This document shows positions 11,218-23,029 of a stretch of DNA of 64,000 bases, piece after piece. The first letter of the stretch is position 1, and each line of letters starts with the position of its first letter. Made by a program: the position numbers and the translations under genes. Under the pieces are notes generated by a model. The model did not search any database and was not told where the DNA came from. It saw only the letters and a program-made list of their open reading frames with translations. Source of the DNA: Hymenopus coronatus (Eukaryota > Arthropoda > Insecta > Mantodea > Hymenopodidae). The stretch covers positions 115,145,468 to 115,209,467 of the forward strand of contig CM060888.1 of the NCBI GenBank assembly GCA_030762935.1, read 5' to 3'.

Positions 11218-12072
11218 ATCTGATGTGTTCCACTCACATGACTTTCTCTACGTCTCTGTAACAAATTATTGTTAAAAAGCTTATGCTTCTATTTACTTCA
11301 TGCTAATCGAGAAAAAATCAGTAGAAATAGTCTTGTTATGTGTTTCCTTGTAAGTAGAGGCGAAATAAGGGAGTACCATAGGTTAAACTGATAGTCAAAA
11401 GCTGGTTGCTATGTGACTGAAGTTCCTTTGTTTCTATGGGCAGAAGTTGACAAATTCCTGTATGTGAAAAGTGTAAGTTTTTTAAAGCTGAAACCAATAA
11501 CAAGAATTGTCTAATCAACGATCAACTTCACGTAAAAAATGTATTTGACATAAATTGTGTATTTTATCGTGATCTACATTTTGTGTGATAAATTTTTATC
11601 TATCCCTTACGGTTTACCAGTTATACAAAATTCAATAAAAATAATCTAGAATAAAGAGGTCTTTAGAGGCTATTCCCAGAAAACTCAAGATATACATTTT
11701 TATTTGGTATGTAAATATATTAAATATAAGAGATTTTAATCAAAACCGCTAAAGCAATTTTTAAGAATATCAAAATTTTCGAAATTTTGTTCCATTAAAC
11801 GGTTAGTTTGGGGTGGGGGGATATTCTTGAAAATCTTCGTATCGCATCCTTGGAAGATACTAAAGTTAAATACCAAGTTTGGTATTTAATGTTCTTTTCG
11901 TTTTTGAGCTATGCTGTCTACAGACACACACACGCGGACCTTTTCCCAAAAATGCTTTTTTGGGGTCAGGGGGACCCAAAAATGTATTTCCGGTGAAATG
12001 TCGATATCAAAATTTTGGGTGGAATACGATACCTTCTCTATACACTATGTATATAGTACGCGTAGGGAAAGT
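11218..12072 (-). mobile_element. Family H element, near complete
   Basis: It begins ATCTGATGTGTTCCACTCAC and ends CGTAGGGAAAGT. It contains all body blocks and the TACCAAGTTTGGTA palindrome, but only a minimal AC tract (11922-11933). It sits between two members of the divergent subfamily and appears inserted in an A-tract of the right-hand one. Confidence 0.85.
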
Positions 12073-12540
12073 AAAAATATATCGCAGATATAGAACATAA
12101 AAATTTGTACATAAATTGTGTTGCACTTTTAGTCAATTTTTTATGGTTTATAAATTATACAAAATTCTTTCCCGATAAAGAGGACTTTATTAGGTATTCC
12201 CAGAAAATTCAAGTTATACATCTATTTACCACGAATGTCTTAATGAAATTATAATTTAATCAAAATCATTAGTTATATTTAAGCGAATAAAATTTTTCGA
12301 AAAAATATTCCAAGTAAAGAATAATTTGGAATGGGTGAATTTTCTTTGGAAGTCACTGACGTTAAATATCATATTGGACTTTATCGGACAATCCTATTTT
12401 TGGACTGATTTGTTACGTACATATACGGACCTTTTTTAAAAATTGGCTTTCGTGGCATCAAAACATGCATTTTCAGTGAAGGTATAATTTTTGGATGGAA
12501 TTCTATGTTTTCTCTATTGTAAGTGTATAGTAGAGAAGGT
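12073..12540 (-). mobile_element. Family H, divergent subfamily, truncated
   Basis: It resumes at AAAAATATATCGCAG, the counterpart of AAAAATATATCAAAG near 10702 in the other divergent copy, and runs to GTAGAGAAGGT. The hairpin half is missing, or reduced to a few bases at 11198-11217. The microsatellite site is nearly empty. Confidence 0.7.
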
Positions 12541-13227
12541 AAAAGGAAAAAAAAATACGTTATATTCAGAAAATAGTGAAATTGAGTAACTCGCGATGGC
12601 AGCATAACCAAAATAGGAAAGCGTAAAGACGTTATACAAGATTCGGTAGCATAACCATTCATTTGGCCGTATAATGTAAATCATAGAGTTTGGAACGCAT
12701 ACTTTTCGGAAGTATAGCGTAACGAAAGCAATTATGTCCAATCGAGTTCCGTAACCGTCGCGCTTAATCAATTTTAAAATTAATTTATAGATGCACAGAG
12801 ATGTAATTAGCTCCTGATTTCCAGTGACAAAACACTGCCTAATGGTGACTAGAAGGAAAATTTATGGTGTGCGAGCGTATAATCACCAATGGATAATTAT
12901 TGGGTCACGAAGTAGTGGAGTAAGAGCGGTTGTCGCCCACATTGCAGTCTGGCGGAGGTCGAGGGCAGCATGGGAAAGTGTTTTTTGTCTCTTGTACCCC
13001 AATGAGCCGCAGAGGATGGGTTTAATGAATATATCACAGTAGTTGCCTCGTGGCTTGGTGTTCAGGGTATGCGACTGTCGCTAAATTACTGGCATTTTCT
13101 AATACATAATTACTTTCTCTACACGCACTATGTACATAGTGTATAGAGAAGGTACTGTAATGCACCCAAAAATTCCATACCGAGATTTCACCTGAAACAC
13201 ATGTTGAATACCCCCTGAATCCAAAAA

Positions 13228-14115
13228 ATCTTATGTGTTTCATTCACATGACTTTCTCTACATCTCTGTAACAAATTATTGTTTTTAAGCTTATTCTACT
13301 GCCTATTTAATTTCATACACCCAAGGTCGCGGGTTTAAACCCGGCGGAGAACGATAGGTTTTTCGAGCGTGAAAATACGTAGCATGGCTTCCTTCGGAAG
13401 GGAAATAAAGCCGTTGGTCCCGTGTCGTAGATTCACGGCACGTAAAAGAACCTCAAGCCTGATAGAGAGGCCTCTGAGCAAAATTAAGCGGTCTTTCACG
13501 CCCAGAATAGAATGCTGAGGCCACAGCAGTAAAGAGCGTCCATAAATAAAACTACATTACATTTCATATCTATTTAATGCTAAAACATTAGCGGAAACGG
13601 TCTTATTATTTAGTTCCTTTATAAGCTGAAGGGCAATATGGGAATACACTAAGTTAAACCGACAGTCAGATATTTTAAAAAGTGGTTGCTACGGGAATGA
13701 AATCCGTTTCTTTGCGTGGCCAAGTGTTGACAAGTTGTATTTTAAAACTGAAATCAATAACAAGGAATATCTCGAAAACAGCCTATTTCACGAAAAAAAT
13801 GTATAAGAACAAATTGTGTTTTATCGTGATCTACATTTTTTGTGCTGTAAGTTTTTGTCTAGTTCTTACAGTCTATCAGTTACGTAAACTTCAATAAAAA
13901 ATCCAGAATAAAGAGGTCTTTAGAGGCTATTCCCAGAAAATTCGAGATATAGATTTTATTTGGCATGTAAATATCTTAAATATAAGAGATTTTAAATAAA
14001 ATCGTTAGAGCCATTTTTGAGAAAATCAACATTGTCGAAGTTTTTTTCCATGTAAAGGGTAGTCTGGTGCAGGGGATTTTCTTGAAAAACTTCGTGTCGT
14101 ATCATAATACCAAGT
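13228..14115 (-). mobile_element. Family H element with an inserted SINE, 3'-truncated
   Basis: It starts ATCTTATGTGTTTCATTCAC inside the A6 tract of the host copy. It is interrupted by a SINE at 13318-13560, then follows the consensus to ATACCAAGT near 14115. Microsatellite and near-palindrome end are missing. Confidence 0.75.
13318..13560 (+). mobile_element. tRNA-derived SINE, family A, nested in family H
   Basis: The left end keeps only the T-arm half of the tRNA head, with B box GGGTTTAAACCC. The body follows: CGTGTCGTAGATTCACGG, CACGTAAAAGAACCTC, AGAGAGGCCTCTGAGC and GAGCGTCCATAAATAA. ATTTCATA flanks it (13310-13317 and 13561-13568), an 8-bp target-site duplication. Three more copies lie at 35.8, 41.2 and 48.7 kb on the other strand. 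The tRNA 5' half is missing, so the copy is 5'-truncated. Confidence 0.8.
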
Positions 14116-14189
14116 GTGAGTGTGTCTGTGCGTCCGTGTGCGTGTATGTGTGTGTGCATACCTGCGAACAGCATAACTCAAACACAAAA

Positions 14190-14972
14190 ATCTGATGTGT
14201 TCCATTCACATGACCTTCTCTACATCTCTGCAAAGAAAAGTATTATTAAAAAGCCATTGCTTCCATTTCCTTCTTTCTGATCGAAAAAAAAAAAAAATAG
14301 CGGATATAGTTTTACTACTTGCTTCCTTGAAAGTAAAAGTGAAATGTGGAATTATCATAGGTTAAAGTGATAGTCAAAAGTAGTTGCTATGTGACTGAAG
14401 TTCCTTTGTTTGTATGGACAGGAGTTGATAGATTCCTGTATGAGAAAAGTTAAGTTTTTCATAGGTGAAATCAAAACAAGGAATATATCAAACTCAATCA
14501 ACTCCAGGAAAAAAATGTATATAACATAAATTGTGTGGTTTAAAGTGCTCTACATTTGTTGTGTGGTAAGTTTTTGTCCATCTCTTACGGTTTAGCAGTT
14601 ATGAAAAACTCCGTAAAATTCATCCAGAATAAAGCAGTCTTCAGAGACTATTCCCAGAAAATTCAAGATATACATTTTTTTTGTCAGGTAAATATCTTTA
14701 ATATTCAAAATTTTAATCAAAATCTTTAGAGTTATTTTTGAGAAAATCAAAATTTTCGAAAAAAATCCATATAAAGGGTAGTTGGGGGTGGGGTATTTTT
14801 CTCAAAATCTTCGTGTCGCATCCCTGGAAGATACTAAACTTAAATACCAAGTTTAGTATTTTACCGACTTTTCGTTTTTGAGTTATCGTGTTCACAGGCA
14901 CACGGACACACTGACACACGGACACACACACGGACCTTTTCCTGAAAATGCTTTTTTGGATACAGGGAAAGT
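14190..14972 (-). mobile_element. Family H element nested in an opposite-strand copy
   Basis: It starts ATCTGATGTGTTCCATTCAC and has the full body and an AC-rich tract (about 14896-14934). It ends GATACAGGGAAAGT, so about 130 bases before the terminus, including the near-palindrome, have been deleted. It interrupts the '+' copy at its CTCAAAAACG A-tract. Confidence 0.8.
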
Positions 14973-15698
14973 AAAAAGTGACTTAAGTACGAAACTTGGT
15001 ATTTAAGTTAAATATCTTCAAGGATGCGACAAGAAGATTTTCAGGTAAATTCCCAGCCCCAAATTATTCTTTACATGGAAAACTTTTCCGTAATTTTCGG
15101 TTTGCTAAAAATGGTTCTAACGAGTTTTATTTAAATGCCGTAGTATATTACAGTATGGCAAATAAAATGTATATCCTGAATTTCTTGGGAATATCCCATT
15201 AAGCCCTCTTCAATCTAAATTACTTTTGCACTACTAGTAAACCGTAAGAGATATACAACATTTGCTACATAAATATGTAGTTCTAATTAAAATATAGAGT
15301 TTATTTCATATACAATTTGTTTGTTTATTTTTGTTTTTATTTTTTTGTAGAGAATATTTCCGAAATGTTCCCTCTTAGTGTTTCAATTTTAAAACACTCA
15401 AACTTTACTTAACTTGGGAAGAACTCGCCGTTTCATCTCTTCTTTGTTTTACTGCTGGCCATAAAAGAGAACAGAATTTAATGACCATCGCATAACGACA
15501 GCGTTTAAAAAAATTAAGTTCTTTTAGCCTAATGTATTCTTTTTTTTCCCTTTTATTTATCAAAAACTAAGTATTAAGGGCATTTCAGAAACATTTTAGC
15601 TCGATTAGCATGATATAAATAATAGAATAATCTTTTGTAATAATAGCTTACTTGGAGAACGGATAGAGAAAGTCTTATGAACAGAATGTCAGAATTAG

Positions 15699-16420
15699 AA
15701 AAATGTCCCCGCGCGTGTGTGTATGTGTGAATGTAGATAGAATAACTCAAAAACAAAAAGTAGGTTGAATCCTAAATTTGGTATTTAAATGTAGCTTCTC
15801 CCAAGGATGTGACACAGGTTTTCAGAAGAATCCCCATCCCAAACTACTCTTTACGAATTTTGATATCCTCAAAAGTGGCTCTTTGGATTTTGATCCAAAT
15901 AGCGTATATTATGTATATATACAGGAAAAATGAAACGTATACCTTGAGTTTTCTGGGAAGAGTCTCGAAACTCTTTTTTCATTCTGGACGAGTTTGGAAT
16001 AACTAGTAAACCGTAAGACCGAGACAAAACTTGCTACTCAAAAAATGTAGATCTCGTTAAAATAAACAATTCATGTCATATTCATTTTTCTGGAGGTAGC
16101 TGTGCCCGAGGTCTTGATTGTTGTAGGTTCAATTTTAAAATACTTAAACCTTTCTCAACGGGAATTTGTCATTCCTGTTCTTTTGTTTCACTCTTGACGT
16201 CGCAAAGAGAACTGAATTTTAATCTCATAGCCACAATGTTTTAAAAGGTTTACCCTAGTGTATTCCCTTATTTCCCTTCCTCTTATAAGAAACCAAGTAC
16301 TAATACCAGTTTTGCTAATGTTGATCTTGATTAGCATGAAGTAGATTGAAGAATGTGCGTTTGTGAGAATAGTTTGTTACATAATAGGTAGAGAAAGTCA
16401 TGTGAATGGAACACACCAGA
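15699..16420 (+). mobile_element. Family H element, missing its left terminus
   Basis: It begins at AAAAATGTCCCCGCGCGTGT, just left of the microsatellite, and runs through body blocks in '+' orientation to TAGAGAAAGTCATGTGAATG and ACACACCAGA at 16420. It directly abuts the preceding '+' copy. Confidence 0.75.
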
Positions 16421-17455
16421 TGTTTTAATATCAACAATTCTAAAACCAGGAATGGCTCTTTAATAGAGTGCCCTTTTCCATTAAGGTAAAACAGGTAATT
16501 AAACTTTAAATTCCACTTAGTTTTTTTCGTATTTTTCACGATTCAAAATACACCTTGGTGCACTTATTAGTTTGACATTTTCAGAAGAGCTTCAGCAATG
16601 TTGTTTATTGTTGTTTACTGGTTAAAATATTAAATGGTTAATTGAAAATTAGTTATTTGTTTCATAACTCACATTTTAAAGGTAAAAAATTCAACTATAT
16701 GTGTACTAATTGTTTCTCTAAAAGTGTTGAAAATTAGAAAATACTACATAGAAATTTATTTATGTTTCTATACTAACCTCTGGGAGCGATACGATAAGCC
16801 GCGAGGTTCAAGGAGCATTTCATGTTATATGTAAGTGACTAATTAATGAATAAATACGTATATCATGAAAACGGTTTAATATAACTCATTGAAATGTTGT
16901 GTGTGGTAAACACATGTTTTATCTTTATGGTTTATTGAAAACAATCAAAACAACCGGAAGAAAACTATGGATGTTTTTCTATTTTCACGAATGCATTCTT
17001 TGTACAGTGTATATTGGGTGATCAGCCCAATGCGTGGTGGTTGGGGCGAAGAAGATAATGAAATGGATTAATGAGAGGGATGATGATAAACTTCGTATAT
17101 CAAATTATTCAACCCAGCCTTCACCTAGTCACCGTGGAAAAAGACTACCACTTTGATCAGGTCGGTCAATTGGTTCGAGAATTTGAATCTGAAACGTAAT
17201 GAATGCAGGCCACAAATATTACCATCATTCCGCTGGTTGTATTCTTTATCAAGGTGTGATACTTAGGCAAAATGTATCGCTTGGCAAATATATGGGAACG
17301 TTTAGTAGAAAGACAATTTAAATCTGAAAGGAACAGCGTAACAAGTATTGGACCAAATTCTGTAACATTTTTAACCGTTATACTTAATTTGAGTTCTCCT
17401 TGTGGTTTACCGGGCAACATGCGAGTCAGTCCGGGATTTTAATTTCATGTCGGTA
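16421..17455. other. Unique AT-rich sequence
   Basis: No convincing gene or repeat recognised. The longest open frame (84 codons, minus strand near 17166-17420) has no recognisable motif. Confidence 0.45.
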
Positions 17456-17461
17456 TGTTGC

Positions 17462-17535
17462 CATGGTAGATCAGTGATAAGAATAATCAGGAGACCAGGA
17501 AATCTGTGGTTCAAATTCCGACTAAGTCATTGGAT
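17462..17535 (+). repeat. Degenerate tRNA-like (SINE head) sequence
   Basis: TGGTAGATCAGTGATAAGAA resembles an A box, and GTGGTTCAAATTCCGAC 32 bases later resembles a B box, at tRNA-like spacing. The stems do not pair well, so this is more likely an old SINE head than a tRNA gene. Confidence 0.35.
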
Positions 17536-17619
17536 TTTTAATGTTAACCTTTCAACTCTTGTCTTGCATACGGTCTGTGTGAGGAAACAACGATTAAGTA
17601 CCATTTATTAAGAATAGTT

Positions 17620-18153
17620 TGTTACAGAATATGCGAATTAACACATCAGATTATTCTATGAATTGTAACTTTATGACTTACAATTGTACCGTATAATGTT
17701 CTGATAGATTAACTTACCTTAATTACACGATTTGATAAGTGTGCTCAGCTTTTTGCCTACCAACAATACTGAAACCTGGTTTTATGCGTGAATTGGTTAT
17801 TAAACAACCGATAACCCACTCACGTATAGTGCATTCACACACCACACACTGGGCATACTTTCCTGTTTAGAGAAAACTTTCCTACCCTCCAACATCATGC
17901 ATAACTTTTACCGGCTGAAGTACATTCGTTTGATATAGAATTTAATCGTTAGTTGAGACATATTTTGCAGGTTTAGATATCTCACTTCCGTTACGGGATA
18001 AAGGCTATGGATCATCGCTGGAGCTAGTGCAATGACGTCAAAGAAGACACGTTGAAAATTAGAACCGTCTGTGGTATAATTTTATGCTTCATTCCCACAA
18101 CCGATAAGAAGTTTATGGCAGGATCGAATGGTAAAAGTTAGTCGATAACCCCA

Positions 18154-18212
<59 letters not shown>

Positions 18213-21200
18213 AAGGCAGGAGAACGTAACAACGTACATATTAACGAAACGTTTAAGTTTTACATCTGAAGTCTAAAGCAAGGCATGCGGTAGTGGTAAC
18301 CATGAAATGGCAAGCGACTACGGCTGTAGAATCCCCTATAGATGGTAGGTGAAATGGCAAGAAGCCAGTGAATTTGGTACGGAGGCGATTTCACCGAAAT
18401 GAAGTATTGTTTCTCAGACTTGCTCCACATTCAAATTTCGATCGACTGCCACACATCACAGAGATGAGGTGCGCAAGAACGAACAACAAACAAGGGCGTT
18501 GTCTCACTGCTCTGGCATGTCGGAATGCGAAATCTTTGCTAGATTAACGAGCCCATGAAGATGTCCGCATGGGGTACGGAGTACATACGCAGGATGTAAC
18601 CGGTTTGTTACAGCAGCACTGTTCATCTCAGGAATTAAAGGTATCCTGTCCTTTTCACTTAAAGAAATGAATGCACAATCAGCCTAATATAAAATGCAAA
18701 GTGCCTGCAATTTTTTTGTGCCGGAGAAAGGAGGAACGCCGGAGAATTGTGACCTTAATTTGACTTTCAGACATCGTGACATAGCTTGAGCTAGACTTCA
18801 AGTAACTTGTTTGATAGTCCGGGATCTTATCAGTTTAACTCCACACAGCTGGGAAAGTTTGCGTGTGTTTTAAAATGTGTTTTATGTCAGGGAATATGGG
18901 TTAACACTCTGGCACCTACTCTGTAAAAACAAATGCCCAAAAATGCAAATGATTTTAACAAATAGAAAATACGAGAACTTACCAAAAAACTAAAGTGGAT
19001 ATCTTATCTATAATAGAGATGTCAACTTTAATTCATTCATCAGATTAATTGAAGGAAAACAAAAGCATTATTATCCTGACCGTCGTCGTCATCAATATCA
19101 TCCTCATCGTTACCATCAGTAACACCATCACCGTGAATTGTTAGATATTGCACCTGTTCCATTCTCAAAAATGATTGATCTCTTCATCTTGTATGTGGTC
19201 CTTTTAAATTTGGCTAATAATTATATAGCTTTTTCGTAAATTCAGCTTATTGTGTCCCTCTTCTTATTCTTCGGACTAAGTATTTTTTTTTTTATTTGTC
19301 GTCCTTGGTCCGCTTTTCAATCTATAGTAAGACTTTTCATATTCTGCAATAGTGTATTTATTTTGTACCGTATTTGTTTGTATCCTAAACTACCCACAAC
19401 ATTTTATCGTTCTGATTGTAATACATAGAGTAACAGCATCATTGACTTTAAGAATTACATCCGGATTGGCTACATCTGAATTTAAGCATAATAATTTCAT
19501 TGCCTTTTGGATACAAACTTTATATATCGTGAACTGACAAGGAAATTTATTTTATTGCTGTTTATATTTATCCACTGTGACTAAATAATTCAAATGAAAG
19601 AATACGTTTGTAAATACGTTTCCATGCTTAGCCAGTAAGTACATATCACTGTTGATCTGTTTCATATATTAACTTAGAGATTAAGAACTTTATATGGTTA
19701 GCAGGTATGTTAATCTACTTACGTAAGCAGTGAATTTGTAAAGAATAAGTTATAATCGGACTAATCTTGTTCTCTCTTTGTGTGAAAATCAAGGAAAGCC
19801 TCTTTTCTTTTCATCAATTTCCTGAAAACAAGCGCTTTAGAAAGGTTTGGTTGTATTCCGTCAGGGAAAAATTCCACCAAAAAGAAATTGAGCAAATTAT
19901 TCCCAGTATTTTAATCAGGAAAATGTTTCATTTCTTTATTAAGTAAGTAATATGGCAAATAGACTGATATAATTATTGATGTGAAGTAATTATTTAAAAT
20001 ATAATTTCCATTCTTATATTTCTGTGGTGCGGAACCATAAGCTGATATGAGAAAATATAAATAACTGTTAGATATTACCTATTGGCTGTTACTACTATGT
20101 CACATATACAAATAGATATCTTCGTTGTCAAGGTATTTTCAGAAACTTCTGAGATTCTGTTTCAAACCATATTCTTATCAACTTGTGACAGGTTCAAGAT
20201 TAATTGGTTGGTTAGGAGTAAATTGAGTAAAATAAAAAAAGGCCTTTCTTCCTTAAAAAAGAATTTTATTAGGAATAGAACATATCATTCTGGTTGCATT
20301 AAAGTAATTCTTACCGATGAAATACAAAACATCGCAAAAATACACTTTTCAATTTCTGGCTACCTGCTACAGAATTATTTTATGAAATCTTAATTCAATT
20401 TATTATTGGCTTAAATAATTAAATGAATGTCAATTTATAAAATTGCAGAAACAATGTTCAGTAATTTACAAAATATAAAACAAATAGTTGAAAAAAAAAA
20501 TTAAATGCACTGCTAATTTTAAACAAGGGAAATAAATTAATGATGAAAATTCTTTTTAGTATAACATTTATAGCGACACGAAATTTTTCACGTAAAATAT
20601 AAACGTTTTGATGGATTCAAAATTTAAATAGAGATAAGTATTTTAGCATAATTGAAGGACATCATCTTTGTTAAAAAAACAAAAAAAAAAAAACATTCAA
20701 AATGTCTCCATCATACTGGAAGCGTTGCTTATGTGTATTACAACCCCTATTCACTGCCTAAGATATGCCGTTGATCGGAAATCAGTGATGATATGTAACT
20801 TTTAGCCTAAAGCGGCGATTAATGGCTTAGCTTCTGCACAACAAGGACCATCTTTACACTGCAACTACAACATATTAGCTTGTAATTTCCGTATACCTTT
20901 TATTATACATCAAAACTGTACATGTGCTTTTTAAATAATCATACGGTCGCACATTTTATAAATTTTTAATTTTTAAGTGACCCTATGAGTGAAATCATGA
21001 AAAGTTTGGTGAAAATACTAACCTTTTCAATCTTTGGCCAAAAACCATTATCTGAACCCTACTTTACATATTCCTGAAAATCCAACATTTGTAACTTTAA
21101 GAAAGTATGCCATCTAGAGGCTGCATGTTATAAGTAACTGGAATGAAAAGTTGAAAAATCAAGATTTTTATAATTTTGGTTACAAAAAATTTTGCTGCAC

Positions 21201-21220
21201 TCAAAGTATATTTTGAAGAA
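17620..21220. other. Unique sequence with simple repeats
   Basis: A 55-base A tract lies at 18155-18209 (own entry). A degenerate ATC-rich patch lies at 19078-19135. An open frame of 103 codons at 20082-20393 has no recognisable motif, and I do not call it a gene. No member of the window's repeat families was recognised. Confidence 0.45.
18155..18209. repeat. Poly(A) tract, 55 bases
   Basis: An uninterrupted run of A. It could be the tail of a recently retroposed sequence lying to its left, but I cannot identify the source or a target duplication. Confidence 0.9.
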
Positions 21221-21221
21221 T

Positions 21222-21285
21222 AAGCATTTTAACAATAATTTGTCAGAGAGAAGTAGAGAAAATCATGTGAATGGAAACCATCAGA
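21222..21285 (+). repeat. Family H hairpin-end fragment
   Basis: AACAATAATTTGTCAGAG, then GTAGAGAAAATCATGTGAAT and ACCATCAGA: only the last 65 or so bases of a '+' copy. The T run typical of the family's flank follows. Confidence 0.65.
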
Positions 21286-21289
21286 TTTT

Positions 21290-22165
21290 TTACTTTATTG
21301 GAACGAAAATTACGTTGTATCCATCCTCGTTAAGCAACCTTTTATTATTGTGTACTTTATTTAATTGAGGTAATTTAAAGATAAGTAAAACTCTTTCTAA
21401 AGTTTAAAAAACTAAAATTATTCTAATATATAAATAAAAGTTGATAAAATTGTATGCATAAGCTAAGAAGAAACTAAATTATTTAAATCACTATATAAAT
21501 ATATAATTCTTAATTAGTATAATTAACTCATTAGATAGGGGGTGAAGTATCAATCTGAGTAGTTCAGAAATAAAAGTGGAGAAACTATGGTAACGATGCA
21601 TTTAGAATCTAATGGTGGCAATAATAAACTAAGTGCAGGCCACTTATTCAACTTTACTGTAAACCCTTGCTAGTATGTCTTCAAGCATTATACTTTAGTT
21701 CTCTGAATAGGATTACATTTGAACTGGTTTAATACACGGATCTCTTTGAAACTGTAAAGTAAAACAAATATGGTTCTCTCATGGATCAATTCAAGTAGAC
21801 AGGCTTTCAAAATGCGTGGCACGATCCTTTGCGAAGTTCCATGAGTGACGAAAGATCAATTTGGTTTAAACCCGTGCAAACGGAAAACATACTAAGCCTG
21901 TTTGATTTTAAGGGAACATTTCAAAATGGAGTATTTATTTCTATCATATGAATGAACGTTCCTATGACCTGGTTTTAAATGCGCATTCCGTATCCACTTT
22001 GAACAGATGAGATTTACACAATGGTGCTGACAATTGTAACAGCTATGCACCGATCTGTCTTATCCATTCAGCGAAACATGTAAACTCAGAAACCGAGCAA
22101 AACTTAAAATCTGGTCATGTGGCAACAACTGCTGGAATTTCTAGTTTACATAAAGATACTTTGGA
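21290..22165. other. Unique AT-rich sequence
   Basis: No gene, RNA or repeat recognised. Confidence 0.45.
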
Positions 22166-22169
22166 AAAA

Positions 22170-23026
22170 ATATGATGTGTTCCATTCACATGCCTTTCTC
22201 TACATTTTTAACAACTTATTGTTAATAAGCTTATTATTCTATCTACTTCATGCTAATCGAGAACGGTCGTATTGCTTAGTACCTTTAAATAGAAGGGGAA
22301 TAAGTGAATACACTAGGCTAAATCGACTGTCAAATGTTTTAAAATGTGGTTGCTATGCGATTGAAATCCGTTTCTTTGTGTGGACAGAAGTAGAGAAGCT
22401 CCCGCATAAGAAATTATGTTTTTTAAAACTGAAACTAATAGCAAGGAATATCTTGAAAATGGTGAGCTGTACAAAAAAATTTATATGACATAAATTGTGT
22501 ATTTTAACGATGTCTACATGTTTTGCTGAAGTAAGTTTTTGCCTATCTCTTACGGTTTACTAGTTATGCAAAGCTCAGCAAAACTCATCCAGAATAAACA
22601 GGTCTTCAGAAGTTTTCCCGGAAAGTTCAAGATATACATTCTATTTGTAATGGAAATGACTTAAATATGTGGTATTTTAATCAAAATCGTAAGTTATTTT
22701 TTAGAAAAACAAAATTTTCGAAAAATTTTCCATGTGAAGGGTATTTTGGGGTGGGGAATTTTCTTGAAAATCTTCATGTCGCATCCTTGGACGATACCAA
22801 ACATAAATACTAAGTTTGGTATTTAACGGTCTTTTCGTTTTTGAGCTATGCTATCCACAGACACACACGGCCTTTTTTCTGAAAATGCTTTTTTCTTTTT
22901 TTGAATTCAGAGGATCCTAAAACATGTTTCCGGTGAAATCTCGGTATTGAAATTTTGGATGCAATGCAATAATTCGTCTATACACTACACCGACATATAT
23001 GTACACATGGTATGTGTAAAGAAAGT
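22170..23026 (-). mobile_element. Family H element, near complete
   Basis: It begins ATATGATGTGTTCCATTCAC after an A6 run and ends GTGTAAAGAAAGT. The body is complete, but the AC tract is very short (about 22860-22868) and the terminal near-palindrome is disturbed by an insertion (about 22987-23010). Confidence 0.85.
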
Positions 23027-23029
23027 AAA

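Larger units (their letters stand above)
13111..15693 (+). mobile_element. Family H element broken into three parts by two nested copies
   Basis: Part one is 13111-13227 (TACTTTCTCTACACG terminus to GAATCCAAAAAA). Part two is about 14116-14187 (GT-rich microsatellite strand to GCATAACTCAAACAC). Part three is about 14973-15693 (AAAAAGTGACTTAAG through the body to the degraded hairpin end). All three are collinear in the same orientation, and the two intervening segments are family H copies in the opposite orientation. A short stretch between parts one and two is lost, together with the end of the first inserted copy. Confidence 0.75.

Noticed and set aside
20082..20393. Open frame of 103 codons in unique sequence
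   Set aside because: No recognisable motif, AT-driven composition, and no sign of promoter, splice partners or conservation that I can judge.
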